64,000 nucleotides of DNA from Lagopus muta (GCF_023343835.1 NC_064437.1:46158967-46222966); one strand, 5' to 3'; positions 1 through 13,200 are shown, numbered from the stretch's first letter. The notes: generated by a model not told the origin, from the letters alone. Numbers and translations are program-made.

Positions 1-1210
1 CAACACAAGAATTAATTGTATCATGAAAAATGTTCCTTAGTGACACGCATGACAAGTTCTGTGGGATAGGGATATCCTAAAGAAACTGAACTACCTCAGC
101 TTATTTTTCTTTCTTTATTTCAGCTGGCCATTTTCAAAAGCACCCAAATGTAGGAAGAAACAGCTCTCTGTCTTTTCTTCTAGTTACAGTGGACAGGTAA
201 CCTTACAAAAATTTTTTTAGAGCTTCAAATCCACACAGAATTCAGTTTTAGGTTACAGACTATTTGAAAATTTGTATTTTCAACTCTGGTATTCCTCTAG
301 TATTTCCTCCTAAGTATTCAAGTCCTCAGTCTAGGAAATTATTAAGAAAGCTCTAAACTGATATAAGTTATGATAGAGTATACTAACAACTTCCTTCTGG
401 ACAGCGTATCAGATCTTTTCAGTATGTTCATGAAGTCATTAATCCTACAGTGGGACTAACATCAGCACGTTGCAGTGTTGCAATTGGCTGTCTGATGGCT
501 CAGAATTGCAGACATTTGAATATATCCCTAGAAGGAAATTGTAGCAGACCACACAGAGAACTGTGACAAACATGGAAGAATGCAAGTATGTTACGCTAGC
601 AATATGAACTACAAAGAGCACAGGTTTTAGGAACTGCAACAACCCTTCCATCCAACAGCTGACACTACAAACACTGTCCATGGCAAAATCGAGGTTTGGG
701 AACCCAAACACTGACTTGTTTTGTACCAAGTCAGTACAAACACTAAGGATTAAGCACACCATGAAAACTAAACCAGAATCTTTCTTTCCTGTCAAAATTA
801 GTTTCCTCTGCATTGGTGTCCTTATTCCTGTCTGACAACCTTCAGGGCAGCTCCAGGGCTCACTGCAACAGTGGCAGATTCCAGCAATCCCTGCATAGGG
901 ATTCCTATGTACCAATCCCTGTACCAATCCCTGCATAGAAGGACAAAAAGCACAGAATCTATTTTGTGCTGCAGGGCCCCTCTCCTGAAGAAATGGGATT
1001 GTGTCCTTCAGCATAGGCCAAAATTTTGTTCCGATGCCACAAAATATCTTGTGAAGTACAATGGGTGAGCCACACTTCTGCTTTAAAAGAAGTCAACAGG
1101 AGTGAATGAGGCCCACGCTAAACACTGTAGCAACTCTATTCTTCAGGTATTCATTCAAAAGGAGATACAGAGCTTCTCCCAAACACAGGCTAGCAAGTGG
1201 ATCTCTGTAC

Positions 1211-1605
1211 AGGAGGGATGTGGCGATGCTGGAGTGGATCCAGAGGAGAGCCTTCTTCTCCTATGAAGAAAGGTTGAGTAAGCTGGCCTTATTTAGCTTG
1301 CAGAAGAGAAGGCTCTGAGAAGACCTCACTTCCAGCCTTCTAGTACTTGAGGGGAACTTACAAGCAAGAGGAGGACCAACTTTTCAGAAGGTCTGACAGT
1401 GACAGGAGAAGAAGGAATGGCTTTAAACTAAAAGAGGGGAGATTTAGTTTAGATGTTAGGAAGAAATTCTTTACTCAGAGGGCGATGAAGCACTGGCAGA
1501 CTGACCAGAGAGCTGTGGATGCCCCATCTCTAGAGGCATTCAAGGACAGCTGGATGGGGCCCTGAGCAGCCCAACCTGGTGGTTGGCACTGGGTGATAAC
1601 TAATG
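1211..1605 (+). repeat. CR1 LINE 3' fragment
   Basis: The stretch has the usual avian CR1 tail landmarks: a GGAGTGGATCCAGAGG block, GAAGAAATTCTTTACTCAGA, GTGGATGCCCCATCTCTAGA, and a GGATGGGGCCCTGAGCAGCC block. Only the 3' end of the element is present, it is diverged, and it encodes no intact reverse transcriptase. Confidence 0.85.
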
Positions 1606-1689
1606 TCCCCTCCAAACTAAGCCATTCTCAGTGCACTGCACTGAATAACACTCCCCCTACAAGCAGTAAACAAAATAAGGAAAAGGTAG

Positions 1690-1765
1690 ACAAAAGAGAA
1701 ACAAATTGCCCAAGGTCACAGAGCATCAGAACATATTATTGTGTGTCTCTCAACCACTAACCAGC
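1690..1765 (-). repeat. MIR-like CORE-SINE remnant
   Basis: AATTGCCCAAGGTCACAGAG followed by an AACCACTAAC block is the reverse complement of the MIR/CORE-SINE core and 3' part (normally TGACCTTGGGCAA). It is short and old, and was judged by eye only. Confidence 0.5.
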
Positions 1766-1984
1766 ACGCACCACCGGCCAAGCCTTTTCTTCAGCCTCAG
1801 TGTTACACAATATTAGCAGAACTGCCATAGCACCCACAAGGCATAATATGAAGTATAACTGGAAATGTACTAATAGATGCTTTAAGTATCAAATATTATT
1901 ACTTATATATTATATATAATATATATTACAATATATATTATTTAAAGCTTTTCTGCTTCAAGAAGTATTGTACTGGTAAGTTAC

Positions 1985-2610
1985 CTGTCTTCCCTGGGGA
2001 GGTCTTCAATACTTCCAAACCCAGGGGTTGGCATAGGGCATCCCATGTGCTGGAAATGAGCTATGTGAGGTGCAGGAGCTGGAGTTTTCCCACCAGACGT
2101 TTTGTGCTCCTGCTCTGCTCTGACCCGGGCGTTCTCCCTGTCACAGATGAAACACTCGAAGCCATTCAGGTAATTGGGCAAAGTCATGTCATTCACACCC
2201 CACTCCCGCCTCTCCAAGCTCTCTAGCAAGAACTGGTTTTTGATGCCATCAAGGTTTTTATACTCTAGGTACTTCATGTATTCCTCTCCATTCTTGTCAA
2301 GGAAATCAAGATACTTTGCCAGCTCTTGGGGGCTCTCAAAGTCATCGATAAGAATGATGGAGAGGTTGTTTGGCATCCAGTCCCGCACGGCTGGGGAGCC
2401 TCGGTACACTGGGACAGCACCCAAATGCATTGGACGCCACAGCTTCTCTGTCATGTAGTCGTTACATATGGCATTCTCCAAGGCCAGGTGGAACTTGTAC
2501 CTGGCGATAAAAGCCATGAATTCGGGATCTTCTGCAGTGGCTGTTGAAGTGTCTCTCAGTCGCTCGCTGGGAAGCTCCCGGTTATGAAGGCATTTTCCAT
2601 AGGAGTCAAC
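1985..2610 (-). CDS. FUT11: FUT11 coding exon 2 (catalytic motif)
   Basis: The acceptor is TTTTATAG|GTTGAC and the donor ACAG|GTAACT. It encodes residues 249-456, from [14 protein letters not shown] through the GDP-fucose-binding motif to [11 protein letters not shown]. Codon use is AT-richer than in exon 1. If intron 2 were retained, the frame would end at once (Arg-stop). Confidence 0.96.
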
Positions 2611-4554
2611 CTATAAAATAACCAAAATAACAAGTCATCTACACAAAGTGATTTTTTTGCCTGGAGCTCATAGTCCTCCTAAAATTCCTAACTTTAATCA
2701 GTTCCTAACTACCTCAGTTGAGCCTCGCTTTACTCCCAACTTCATTCCATCTAGATGACTCCCAGATTTCCACTTCTCTTATAACAGCTTTAGTCATAAA
2801 CTGAACGCTCAGTTCCAAAAGCAGCATAAACTACAAGTAAGGCAGAGGACAGGAGAAACAAGATTTTACAGGAAAAAAAACCAAAAAACAACAAACGTAT
2901 TTATTAGAGAACTAAGGAGAAACTAAGAGTTAAGAAAGGGTATTCAGGTTCCTTCATGTTGGTTTAAAAGTCATATTTCTACTTCATAGGGAGCAAGCCT
3001 TTTCCAAACAATGATTTCACACAGCTTCCAGTCTCAGCAGTTTGGCAAAACTTTCCACTTGTTAGACTGAAAAAAATGATGGATGTAGGGAGCTGGAAGA
3101 GTACTGTAGAAAAACAAAGAGTACACTTGATCCAGGGTCTGCTTCGTGCTTTGACTATACAGAGGCAGGTTTCTAAAAAGATTTTGCCTTTGCTTTGTTA
3201 CTTAACAAACAACGAACATGCATAAGAAATTAATCACTGCTAATAAAAACAGCAGAATCAACTCAGAAGAAAATGTTTCTAAGATTTCCCCTATCGACCA
3301 TCCTTTAGTTTTTAAGAAAAGAAAGCACTAAATTTGTTTCCACCTCAAAGAAGCAGAGCTGTTTCAATCTGTGAAGCTGCTCTCCACAGGCGGTGCCCCA
3401 GCAGAGCCAACCGGCACAGGCACAGCAGAGCCCCACCACAAGGCAGACGAGGAGCAGACTCTCAAAACACGGCAAACTGCACGCCCATTCTTGTAAGTGG
3501 GAGCAAGGCTCGCCAATGGACTCGCAGCCTTCCTTCCCTCCCGCTCACCTAAAGCTCCAGATTCCAGCAGCGCACAGCGCTCGGTCCGCAAGATCTATGC
3601 AGGCTCGGCACAACTTTCTGCCGATCGCAAGCCGACCAACCCCGCAGCGCCCAGCAGCTCCCACCGGCACGCAGCTAGCCTTTCTGTCCGGCCTGCCGCT
3701 CCCCGTTACGACTCACGTCTCGGCAGAACCGAGGACAAACGCGCCCCGTTAACGGAGCGGCTCGGCCACGCGGGCCCGGCTCCCGCAGCGCCCCGCGCCG
3801 CCGCACGCACCTGGATGTACTTCATGAGCTCCCGCACGTAGCGGTCCCGGTCCGAGGGCACGTCGCAGTGGGACTGCACGTAGAGCACCGGCCCGTAGCC
3901 CCGCCGCCGCCACTCGTCCTTCTCGGCCAGGGGCAGCGCCGGGCCCCGCAGGTAACCCGCGCCGGGCAGCCACTGCAGAGTCAGCGGGTAGTCCGACTCG
4001 CGGCGGAAGGTGGCCGTGTAGTTGAAGAGGCGGATGCCGGGCGGGTGCGAGAGCAGGAAGTTGTTCATGGGCGACTCCTCGTGGAAGAGCGCCCACGTCT
4101 GGTGGGGCAGGCGGGGCAGCGGCGCCTCGTAGGCGCGGAAGTCGGTGCCGTAGAAGATGAGCGCCTTGGTGCGGCGGTGCCGCGCCGCCCGCCGGCTGCG
4201 CGTGACGAGGCAGGAGCCCCGCGGGCAGTCGATGCGCTCCGTGTCGCCGGGGAAGTGCGGGAAGAGGCTGCCGCTCCACCACAGCAGGATGGGCAGCGCC
4301 TCGTCACCCCGCGCGTCGTCGTTGCCCGGCCCGCGGTACGACGCCGCGGCCGCGAAGGCCGGAACCGGCGGGACGGCGGTCTGCGCCCAGCCCTCCGCCC
4401 CGCACGGCGTCCCCGCGTCCCTCGGCCCGGGCTCTCCGTCTCCTTCCCCCTCCCCCGCGGCGGCCCGGCTCCCCGCGCCCCACGCCAGCGCCAGCGTCAC
4501 CCAGAGGCAAGCGGGCCCCCGCCGCGCCGAGCGGCCCGGCCCTCCGCCTCCCAT
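1985..4554 (-). CDS. FUT11: FUT11, fucosyltransferase 11 (partial: exons 1-2; last exon outside window)
   Basis: FUT11 is a CAZy GT10 enzyme that uses GDP-fucose in the early secretory pathway. FUT10 and FUT11 are now regarded as protein O-fucosyltransferases acting on EMI domains (family knowledge). The CDS joins 4554-3811 (248 codons, phase 0) to 2610-1985 (626 bp, ending AG of a split Ser codon). A short hydrophobic segment at about residues 15-28 fits a type II signal anchor. The GT10 donor-binding motif lies at about residues 286-319 and includes [14 protein letters not shown] and [19 protein letters not shown]. The conserved blocks [21 protein letters not shown] and [15 protein letters not shown] match mammalian FUT11. 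Possible N-glycosylation sites are NYT and NLS. In human FUT11 about 48 more residues follow, starting SWKEMW; none of this occurs in bases 1-1984, so that exon should be beyond the left edge. The start is the only ATG giving the signal anchor and lies in a CpG island. Confidence 0.95.
2611..3810 (-). other. FUT11: FUT11 intron 1
   Basis: This is a 1.2-kb phase-0 intron with GT-AG ends on the minus strand. GC content climbs sharply from about 3.4 kb toward exon 1. No repeat or other gene is recognised in it. Confidence 0.85.
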
Positions 4555-4740
4555 GCCCCGCCGCTCGGCCCGCGCCGGCCGCCCCGCCGCCAGGAAACGG
4601 CCGCGCCGGGCCCGCCCTCGGGCGGCGCTGCGTGAGGAGGCGCGCGGGCGGCGGCCGCAGGGGCGGGGGGCGCCGCGCGTCTGCGCTCTGACGTGATCAG
4701 AACGCTCGTCCTCTCTGCCTCCAGCTCAGCGAGCGGGCCG
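3600..4740. promoter_or_regulatory. FUT11: CpG island / FUT11 promoter and first exon
   Basis: Dense CpG spans FUT11 exon 1 and about 180 bp upstream of its ATG, with GC-box-like runs such as GGGGCGGGGGGCG near 4660-4672. A CRE-like TGACGTG occurs at about 4690. No TATA box is evident. The transcription start is not fixed by sequence. Confidence 0.75.
3811..4554 (-). CDS. FUT11: FUT11 coding exon 1
   Basis: This 744-bp exon encodes residues 1-248: the N-terminal anchor, a low-complexity Gly/Ala/Glu stem and the first half of the GT10 fold. The donor reads CAG|GTGCGT on the minus strand. It is extremely GC rich, so long spurious open frames occur on both strands; only the minus frame starting at 4554 carries GT10 sequence. 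Confidence 0.95.
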
Positions 4741-5114
4741 AGCTCGGCTCCGTCCTGCCGGAGACAGAAGCGGGACTCCTTCCCGACGGAGCCGCTGTTC
4801 TGAATGAGCTCACGTGTAGCTGCTCTCCTGCACGAACATGGAAATAACGCCTTTGGTATAGAAATGAAAGGAAAGGGGGTACTTGCAGACCGCTCGCTGC
4901 AAAATGCAAGTTCTGAAATAAAAAAAACCTCGCTGAGATCAAACAGCGCCTTTTGTGCCTTTGCTCTCGTTGAATTTCTTATCGCCGTTCGCAAGAAAGA
5001 AAGGAGCAAAGCTGCTCCGCAGAAAAACAGGTTGTGAAGGAGCACCCGGCCAGACTGCAGCCCTTCCCCTCTCCTCCCTCCCGCAAAATACAGGGTTTGG
5101 AAAAATAAGCAGTG

Positions 5115-5120
5115 TTTATT
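5115..5120 (-). terminator. SEC24C: Poly(A) signal AATAAA for SEC24C (distal)
   Basis: The plus strand reads TTTATT, giving AATAAA in the SEC24C sense. It is about 560 bp upstream of the FUT11 start codon. Cleavage would be expected near 5090-5105. Confidence 0.55.
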
Positions 5121-5155
5121 TACTAACAATGACATAAAATACATCTTAATATATT

Positions 5156-5161
5156 TTTATT
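5156..5161 (-). terminator. SEC24C: Poly(A) signal AATAAA for SEC24C (proximal of pair)
   Basis: A second AATAAA in the SEC24C sense lies 41 bases before the distal one, embedded in AT-rich sequence. Confidence 0.5.
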
Positions 5162-7087
5162 TCTTTACAAATTAAAAGATGCATTGGAAAAAAACAAGTG
5201 AAGAAAATGAAAGGTTCATTTTACGATCTCATTTTCACCCCCCACGCCCCTCAGTATTAACACTAGAAATTAGTATCTGTGGAAAGTTGTGGTTGCTGAG
5301 CCTTATATTCCTGGGAAGATTTTCCCCAGGTGGTTAAAAATCCTCTAGCTCTTTTGGTTGGAGGCAATGCATGGAATAAAACGTCAGCCACATTCATACA
5401 AAAACAAGGAAGGTTTTGTCAACTACTTTGTCAGAGTTTCTCCATACTCCCTTTTCTATGTAGTGATGGGAGGGAAGACAAATCAGCAGCGTCGTAAGAA
5501 AAATGGATTTATATACATGCTACAGGATATGGAGCTAAAACCACAGCCAGATATTTTTCTGATCCCAATAAGAACTTTTCTCTGAAGAGTCAAGCCCAGA
5601 CAATAGCTCCTCTAACCACCCACAATTTTTCCTCCCCCTTGTAGTGCTCAAACTCCAGGGAAGTTTAAGAACACTTAAGTGCCCAAACTGCTACACAATC
5701 CCCCTTCCCATAGTGAAGGATCAAAGCCCTTAAAATTCTGAATCTGATTGCACTTTGCTCCTTCTTCACAGAATTCTTCTCAACCATCCCCGCAGAATGG
5801 AGTGGCAGAGTGGCCAACGTGGATGGACTCGTGTCTGAGGTATTTTAGTTTAACAAATAGGCTTATAAAAAGGATTTGTGCAAGCTGATAGGTAGAATGG
5901 AAAGCGGGTATAAACATCCAGTGATGAAACTTCACTACGGCCAAAACCCTTCCCAGTAACTGAAATCAGGTACTTGTAATACCTAATACAGGGCAGTCTA
6001 AACCTCAGTTTTTGTCCCCCGTTCCTTGTAATCCAGGGCACGAAGCTGTCTCAAATCTGGGTCAGTAGAAATCATACTCCTGCTTGTCTGCTATGAATTA
6101 CAACAGTGTGGCCCAAAGTGGCCAGTTCCTTATCATCCAGCTCCCACACAGCCCCAAATCACCTTGTAACAGTATTTTCTGCTCAACTTTAAGAGGATTT
6201 TGCTCTCACTGCCATCTGGATAGATTCTTCTGCAGAAGAAGAGAGGCTACAGAACATGGACTGAGTGGGATATTATCACAGGGCTGTGAAATGAGAAAGA
6301 AAGGAGTCACCACTCATACCAACAAGAAGCACTACCTACCCCTGTGCTGTTCAGAAGCTGTTGATAGTTACTGAATTATTACTTCCTCCAGTGCAGATCT
6401 GCAGATCAACTTACAGCACAGGGAAGAAAGCAGAAATAAATCTGTCCTGCTGCCTACTGGCTTTCTATGCTTTTTTGGGGGGGGAAGATTTCTGGTTCAG
6501 ACAAATACGATACACTTGTGCTCTGCAATGTCATTTTTCCTCTACAAAGAGAAAGGAAATGTTTGGCTGCTTCAGCTCCCATCACCCAACCTGCCTCTTG
6601 CCCTCCCAACCTGCGCACCCTCTGTACAGTAGGAGCATGCCCACGCGCCCATACAAACACACAGCAACTACTAGAAATTTTGAAGTTATCGCTTTTTCAC
6701 CCAATGTTGAATCATGTACAGTGAACTGAAAAAAAAAACTACATTCATTACAACGGGATTAGCGAGCATGGGGCGGGGGGTGAACTCCTGCCAAGCACAG
6801 GAAACAATTTAGATACAAGTAAAAGACCTGGTATCAAAGGCCCTTGGTTTTTTTGTTTTTTTTTTGTTTTTTTGTTTTTTTTTTTTTAAGCCCTCACCAG
6901 GAAAAAGAATTCATCTCTCATATGGGACCAGGAGAGGGTGAAAGGATTTCTGCGTATGTCATGTGTATTAAAAATTATGGAATTGTACAGATTTCTATGT
7001 TGTCCTTTTTGAGGGCGCTGGACCTTCCGATCAGATCATTAGAGAAGACTGAAATGTCACTGCTGAGTTCCAGCACCACTCCCTCCT

Positions 7088-7228
7088 CTAGCTCAGTAGC
7101 TGCCGAATCTCCTTGTGCATGTGACACAGGAAGTCCACATATGAAGCCCCCCCAGTTAGGCTCTTATCCTCCACCAGAAAATGTTTGAAGAGCATTTCCA
7201 GCTTATCTTCTTGCTTCACAATTATTAA
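7088..7228 (-). CDS. SEC24C: SEC24C terminal coding exon (residues 1078-1123 and stop)
   Basis: The acceptor is TTGTTGGCAG|TTAATA. It encodes [20 protein letters not shown] to [16 protein letters not shown], then TAG at 7090-7088. It is nearly identical to the mammalian C-terminus. Confidence 0.96.
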   Translation of the reverse strand, partial: LIIVKQEDKLEMLFKHFLVEDKSLTGGASYVDFLCHMHKEIRQLLS

Positions 7229-10200
7229 CTGCCAACAAAAACATGATAGTTAGCACAATTCATGCTCTTGGGAAAAAAAAAAAGCTAGATAGCTCAAAAT
7301 ACAACCAAGACAACTAGAAACACAGCAAATAGACCTTCTGTGCTTTCACTTTCATACTTGTGTTAAGTCTCAGTCATATTTATAAAGAAAACTCCACATA
7401 CATAGTTTGTGGAGAAGTATAATTAGATTGAAAATCATTAGCTTTAGAGCTTGGTAAGCATGAACTCTAAAACTAATACCAGATTTTTTTTTCAGATCCT
7501 TGAAAAAACGTGTAAGTTTGAATCACAGTTGTTAAGACTGTGTTCAGCATTAGGTTTTACATGAACAGGATTAGCATCACCTGCTTTGCCAGGAGTAAAA
7601 GAGGTGAATAAGAGCTGTGAATAACGATCAGCATTTTTACCTTCATGTATCGGGATCTCTGCAGGTGAAGCATGTCAATAATAGACCGTACTTTCTTTGA
7701 AAAGGGGTTTTCCAGGACAGGCAGGGTACTCTGGAATGGAAGATATCCAATCCCCGTTAGTCAGGTGGAGAAATAGAACAGCATTAAACAAAGCCAGCAA
7801 AAACAAGAACAACACAGCAGGACTGGCATATTATTTAACATTACAAATATATTTACTGTCACAATTTCCTTGACTTCTGCTATTACAAAAGGAAATGTCA
7901 CATGGTATCATAACTAAAGATTGATTATTTTTGTATCAGCTGTTCTTATCACCAATGGCAATGTGGCTTGCCAGATTAAGCTAGGCAAAAGGAAGTGTAC
8001 ATGCTCAGACTGGATGTCTCCACTACTTTCATACACCCATGCTTCTCATTGTTATTAACACAAAAAAGTTAAAATTATTTTCTCAACTTGCTTTCTCAAC
8101 GTTTCAACTACTGGGCAACTACCACAGACAGCAACTCCCACAGTGCCACCCAGCTCACCAAGGTGTTGCTAATCTGACTGAAGGATGACACTCCAAAGAG
8201 GTTCTGGATCAGGCCTTGCTGCACGTTCACTCCCACCCACACAAAGATGTTCAGCCCATTCTCCAGCAGGTAAATGTCACCCTTGGAGAGACGCTCCTCT
8301 GAGTTTCGGATTGCTGCCGGTAAGGAGTCACTGTCAACATCTGCTTTGGTCTGTTTTAGAGTGAAAAAATCAGAGTTATAAAACAAAAACATTTAGGAAG
8401 TCTGGAAAATTTCTGTCACAAGATCCTAGTGGTTTTTTAATGTTTATACCACTGCAGTAGCTGTGACTGAAGTATCATCTTTCTTGACTAGTTTTCGTAT
8501 TGAACAAGACACTGGTAAGAGACTATTGGTTAACAAAAGAAAACAGAAGTTGCTCTGAAAGTAATCTGTAGTTTCAATACTGCTTCCTGGAGCATTAATG
8601 TAATTAGTATTTAGTGTTATTTCAACAACTACAATACTGGAAATCGAGAATAGTAAGAGAAATTTCCCTGCAACAACTAAAATCACAGCAAGATTACAAA
8701 AAGCCTTACAATTTAAAAATAAAAAGCTACCACAGATTTAAAGGATTTTTCCATGCCACTGGTTACATGCTCACGGCTCAGAGCAAATCCTCCGACAAAT
8801 TCACAAGAGGCAGAAATACAGCCATCACTGAGTGAAATTAACCCAAGTATCTCAATGGATGCCAGATCCCAAATACCTCTCAAATGGCTTTCCACTGATA
8901 AAACACAAATGCCAGTCACTGGGACAAGTCAAGACAACAGCGAATCTCAAGCGTTACGAACGTCTCAAAAGACTCACCAGGGGCAAAAGCCTGGGATAAA
9001 AGAAGACATTTGTTTCTGCCACGTCCATGGATGTGACTAACTGACGAATGTAGGCACGGTCATCTGTTGTGACCTCTGGACCAGGCTGAAGGACGTCACT
9101 CTTCAACACACAATTCAAGTAGACAGGAAGCAGCTTCATGCATTCAGGAAGAATCAGCTACAAGTCACAAGCATACAGAAGATGTTCAGCTCTCTTGCTG
9201 AGTAAGCTTATGCCTGACAAAACAAGCCTAGAGTGAACCAACAGTGCGGCACAAATGCGAGAGCAGAAAACTGACAATCTATATACAATATGGACCTGCA
9301 AAAGTAACATAGCTGGAGCAAGTAGTGCTTTCTGAGCTCCAGAAAATTGTCCAACAAGCCATTCTCAACCATAGTTTCACTTGTACTCTCCTTTTCTGTT
9401 TTTTTGAATAGGCAAAATAATCAAGGAATCTGCTAAAATCACATTTTAGTATCTAAGTCCATGATTCAAATTAAAGCATCAGAGTTTACCTGGCCAGCAG
9501 AAGATGGACTAGCACAGTTTTTTCGATAGCAAGCCAGGATCTGTGCACACTGATTTATCAGTGAATCTCGTACAGCCTTTACTGGGCTATTGAGAACTCC
9601 ACGATATGCTGCAGAGAAAGGAGAAATAAATGGGACAGTTACAAAATGACTGCTGACAAACAGTAAAAAAAAAACCAACGCTATTTCCACAAAGTAAGTC
9701 TAAACAACTATTGTTTATAGTTTGGGAGTAGTTCAAGTACAAACAGTGGAAGCATATTTTTGGACAAATGGTCCAAAAATAAACAATTATTGAAAGCTGT
9801 CTGAATTCATACAAAGCTCTAAAAATATAGGTAACAAGTTGTAGGATAAGGCTACACCTTCTACTTGAAACTCTTGTCCTAAGCAACAATATCTTCACAG
9901 CTTTGTGCTCTTTCTCCTAAGTGGCTGAAGTATGAAGATTGCTCCCTGACACTTGATTCACAAAGACTGAACAGGTGTCACTGAATGACAATTTGAACGG
10001 CAGTTAAAGCTTAGGATTCTTGTTAACATATCTATTCTTACCATATTTAGCCAAGTAATTTATAAGTGTGTCTGTCTCGCAGTTTCGATAGAGGTCAGCA
10101 AGCTGTGTACAACAGTTCAGTGAGAGGTTGTGAATCCGGAGTCGCCGCTGTCCTGCACAGCTTGTATATAGCAGAGCACACTGTATGAGACAAAAACACC

Positions 10201-13200
10201 AGGGTATAGGAAAATGAGACACTGTTACAATAAGCTAGGCAGGGCTTGAGCATACTTCTTTAAAAATTAAGACTCAGATGCTTTAACAAGCAAGAAAATT
10301 ATGTAGAGGATTTGCACAGTAAGCTAAAAGCATCTGCTAAGAATCAGCATTAATGAAAGATAACAAGTGACAAGCATTTTTAATCACAGAAACTTGTCTT
10401 GGAAAATAGTCTGTGGATTGAAGCTTTTGAGGTCATCCTAAGGCCATATATCCTGAAAATTTAGGGGAACATTAATGGACAGAAACAATGAACAGTTCCT
10501 TGAGGGAATGTCAGTTTCAAGGCAACAGTCGTCCTCTTCAATTGGCACACTACCAACTTAGGCTTTGGTTCTGGCCTTGGCACACTTCTGATAAGAATTC
10601 TGAATTAGTTCCCTTCCTTTTTCTAGAAAGCCTTCTGCCCTCCACCTCACCTGGAGGAGTGCACCACTGTCTTCACTCAGTTTGTCATCATGCTTGAATT
10701 CAACTGTGATTGTTTTGTCACAGTCCAAGCCTGCCATCTCCACATCAGTTGTGTTGCTCATATAAAAAGCTCCAAAAAAGTCAGTTGCTCGAATGCCTAC
10801 AAAAGGAGGATACACAGAAGTATATAAATAAGTTGTACTTTTCAGCAGAATAACAAGACAGCCTCTGGAATCCTGAAAACCCCATCATCAGGAAAACAAT
10901 AAATTATCTCAAGAGACTTCAGCAGGAATCTTTTTTCAGTCTTTACAAAATGTTAAAATGACAAAGCTCTAAGAGAACTTTTTGCATGGCATAGCCTCAG
11001 AAAGTCTTAAATAAGGGCGAAAACTGTTACTTCCCATATGGTATGCTTTAAGTGGCTAATTTATTAAAACTTACTCATGCTAACACCCACCTGTGCTTGT
11101 ACGTACTCTCATCACAGCATCAAATCCCACTTCTTTCTGGACATCTCTTCTTAAGTCATTCAGGAACCTATCTTGGTCTGTCTCAAGCTACAACATGATA
11201 AATAATTCAAGTTTCACCATAAATCAGAGTCGCTATATAAACTACAAAGTAATTTTTAACAAGGCATCACTGCAGGAGTACTTGAAAAAAACCAGTCAGC
11301 ACGTTGTGCTTAGTGCCCTACTGCTATATTATCATGCTAGAAGTTAACAGAATAACTTGTTGTTCTTCATACATTCTTTGTGTAAAGGCAAAGCTAACAA
11401 TCTTTCGGCAAGATTCCTGCACCACTTTGGAGATAAAGTGTTACTTCAATTTCTTCTTCGCTATGGTTTACACCCCGAAGAACAGTAACTTTTATTCAGA
11501 CCAAGTATCAGTCTGATTCAGCAGGGCTCTTACCTGGAAATACGCATACTTATAAATGGAGCCTCCTGTCTGATAAGTTACTACACCTAATGTTGCCACA
11601 TCCAAATACTGGTTTGGAAACAGGAACAGATCCACACAACAGCCCTGGGCTACACAGTCCTTGGCCAAATTGTTGTAGAAGCTTGTCTGAGGTTGAAACA
11701 AAGTCTAAAAAAATAAGTCAGAGACAATACAAAAAGTTTATGGTTAAAGAAAAAGAAAAGTATATGGGGTGGGGGTTATAATCACAATCAAAACAATCTT
11801 ATGCTAAGTCTCACTTAAGGAAACTCAGAGTTATATGAAAGTCTTCATAAGTCTGCCTTCAAGAAACAATGAAATGTCATGAAAATTACTTCACATGTTG
11901 CTTTAATCCTGAATTCTGTTCACTTTAACATACCTATAGTATTTTATCCTGTACAATAAACTAGGACATACCTTTTCTTCTTGTACCAGAGCTGTCTACA
12001 CATCTCTGATTGAGAGCAGAAGATAAAAGCAGAATGTAGAAAGATAATAGCTTTGATGGTTACATTATATGCTAGCTCCTTCTCATTCTTTCAATGAAAT
12101 GTCAGGTTAATTTTATCCCATGTAAAGTACAATGTAGAACTGTACCATAAGCATCATGCAAGTCATTGTTACCTTCTCCTTATCTGTGTTGATCAGTTTC
12201 TTATCATCTCTGTTCTTTAACTTCCCTGGGGCCTCTGCAATGGGCAGAGACGTGTGGAAAATGAAGAGCTTGCCAGCACACTCAGCTGCCTGTAGAAGAG
12301 AGGGGGTTAAAGCTGCTCAGGTTAGAAACATTTAATAAAAATCTTCAGGGAAAATGTGATTCAAGGACATGCATACAAGCATCTTTATTGCTTCATTTCT
12401 TTATGTCAGGAACTAAACACGCATCAGACACAGATTCAGTAATTACTTGGTTATATCAGTAATACCTAACACTGGGAGCACAGATTCCTGATCAGTTACA
12501 GAAAATGAAGTTTCCGTTCCTCTGAACCTGTGCTAGATCGCTGGTAGGGAGAAAAGAACTAGCTACAGGATGACAAGGAAATCTTAATATTCTAAAGCAG
12601 CTAAAAAAGGTTTTGCACAAATGAGTTAGATTGGTTTATTCTGATTTACAGCTGCTGAGCTTGTAGAAATAGAAAAGCCACAGAATCATAGGGGTTGGAA
12701 AGGACCTCCAGAGATCCAACCCCTCTGGTAAAGCAGGTTCCCTACACCAGGTCACACAAGTAGGTGTTCAGGCAGGGTCTTGAGTATCTCCAGAGAAGGA
12801 GACTCCACAACCTCCCTGGGCAGCCTGTTCCAGTGGACAGTCATAGAAATGGTAAAGGACTTTGTAATCTGACTTCCGAGAAATCCTTAATTTTAAATAA
12901 ATTAATTTTAAATAAGCCTATATGAACATTAGCAGTTTTTAGTAGATTATTTGCTCTGCCAAATTCAGTATGTGAGAATTCAACTGGTAGTTAGAATTGT
13001 ATCTTGACTGAAGGACTGCCACCAAATTTAAGCATAGGGGATACTTCTAAGAACATACCTGACAGACAAATAAAGCTATAAGAACAGATCTGGGGAAAAT
13101 CATACAGGAAATCAACTTGATCAGTACACACAAGTCTGAGTTAAATCACACATGCAGTCACCTAGTACTGGAATGGAAGAGTTTTGGAAAAGTTTTCTGG

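Larger units (their letters stand above)
1..1984 (-). other. FUT11: FUT11 intron 2 (partial)
   Basis: This is intronic sequence between FUT11 exon 2 and its last exon, which is off the left edge. It holds a CR1 fragment, a MIR-like remnant and an AT-rich palindromic stretch near 1895-1945. An open frame on the minus strand at 445-1014 does not resemble the FUT11 C-terminus and is treated as chance. Confidence 0.7.
5095..7087 (-). other. SEC24C: SEC24C 3' untranslated region
   Basis: This AT-rich, non-coding stretch runs from the SEC24C stop codon to the first canonical poly(A) signals on the minus strand. It includes a purine tract, seen on the plus strand as a (T)nG run at 6847-6888. The 3' end is inferred from AATAAA hexamers, not observed. 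Confidence 0.6.

Noticed and set aside
445-1014. Minus-strand open frame (189 codons) as a possible FUT11 last exon
   Set aside because: Its sequence shows none of the FUT11 C-terminal pattern (Ser-Trp-Lys-x-Met-Trp onward) and there is no matching acceptor in the required phase; it lies in intron.
1106-1565. Two plus-strand frames (70 and 72 codons) as small genes
   Set aside because: They are pieces of a degraded CR1 3' end.
3868-4696. Long plus-strand frames opposite FUT11 exon 1 (up to 255 codons)
   Set aside because: They are Arg/Pro/Ala-rich composition artefacts of the CpG island, antisense to a clear GT10 coding exon.
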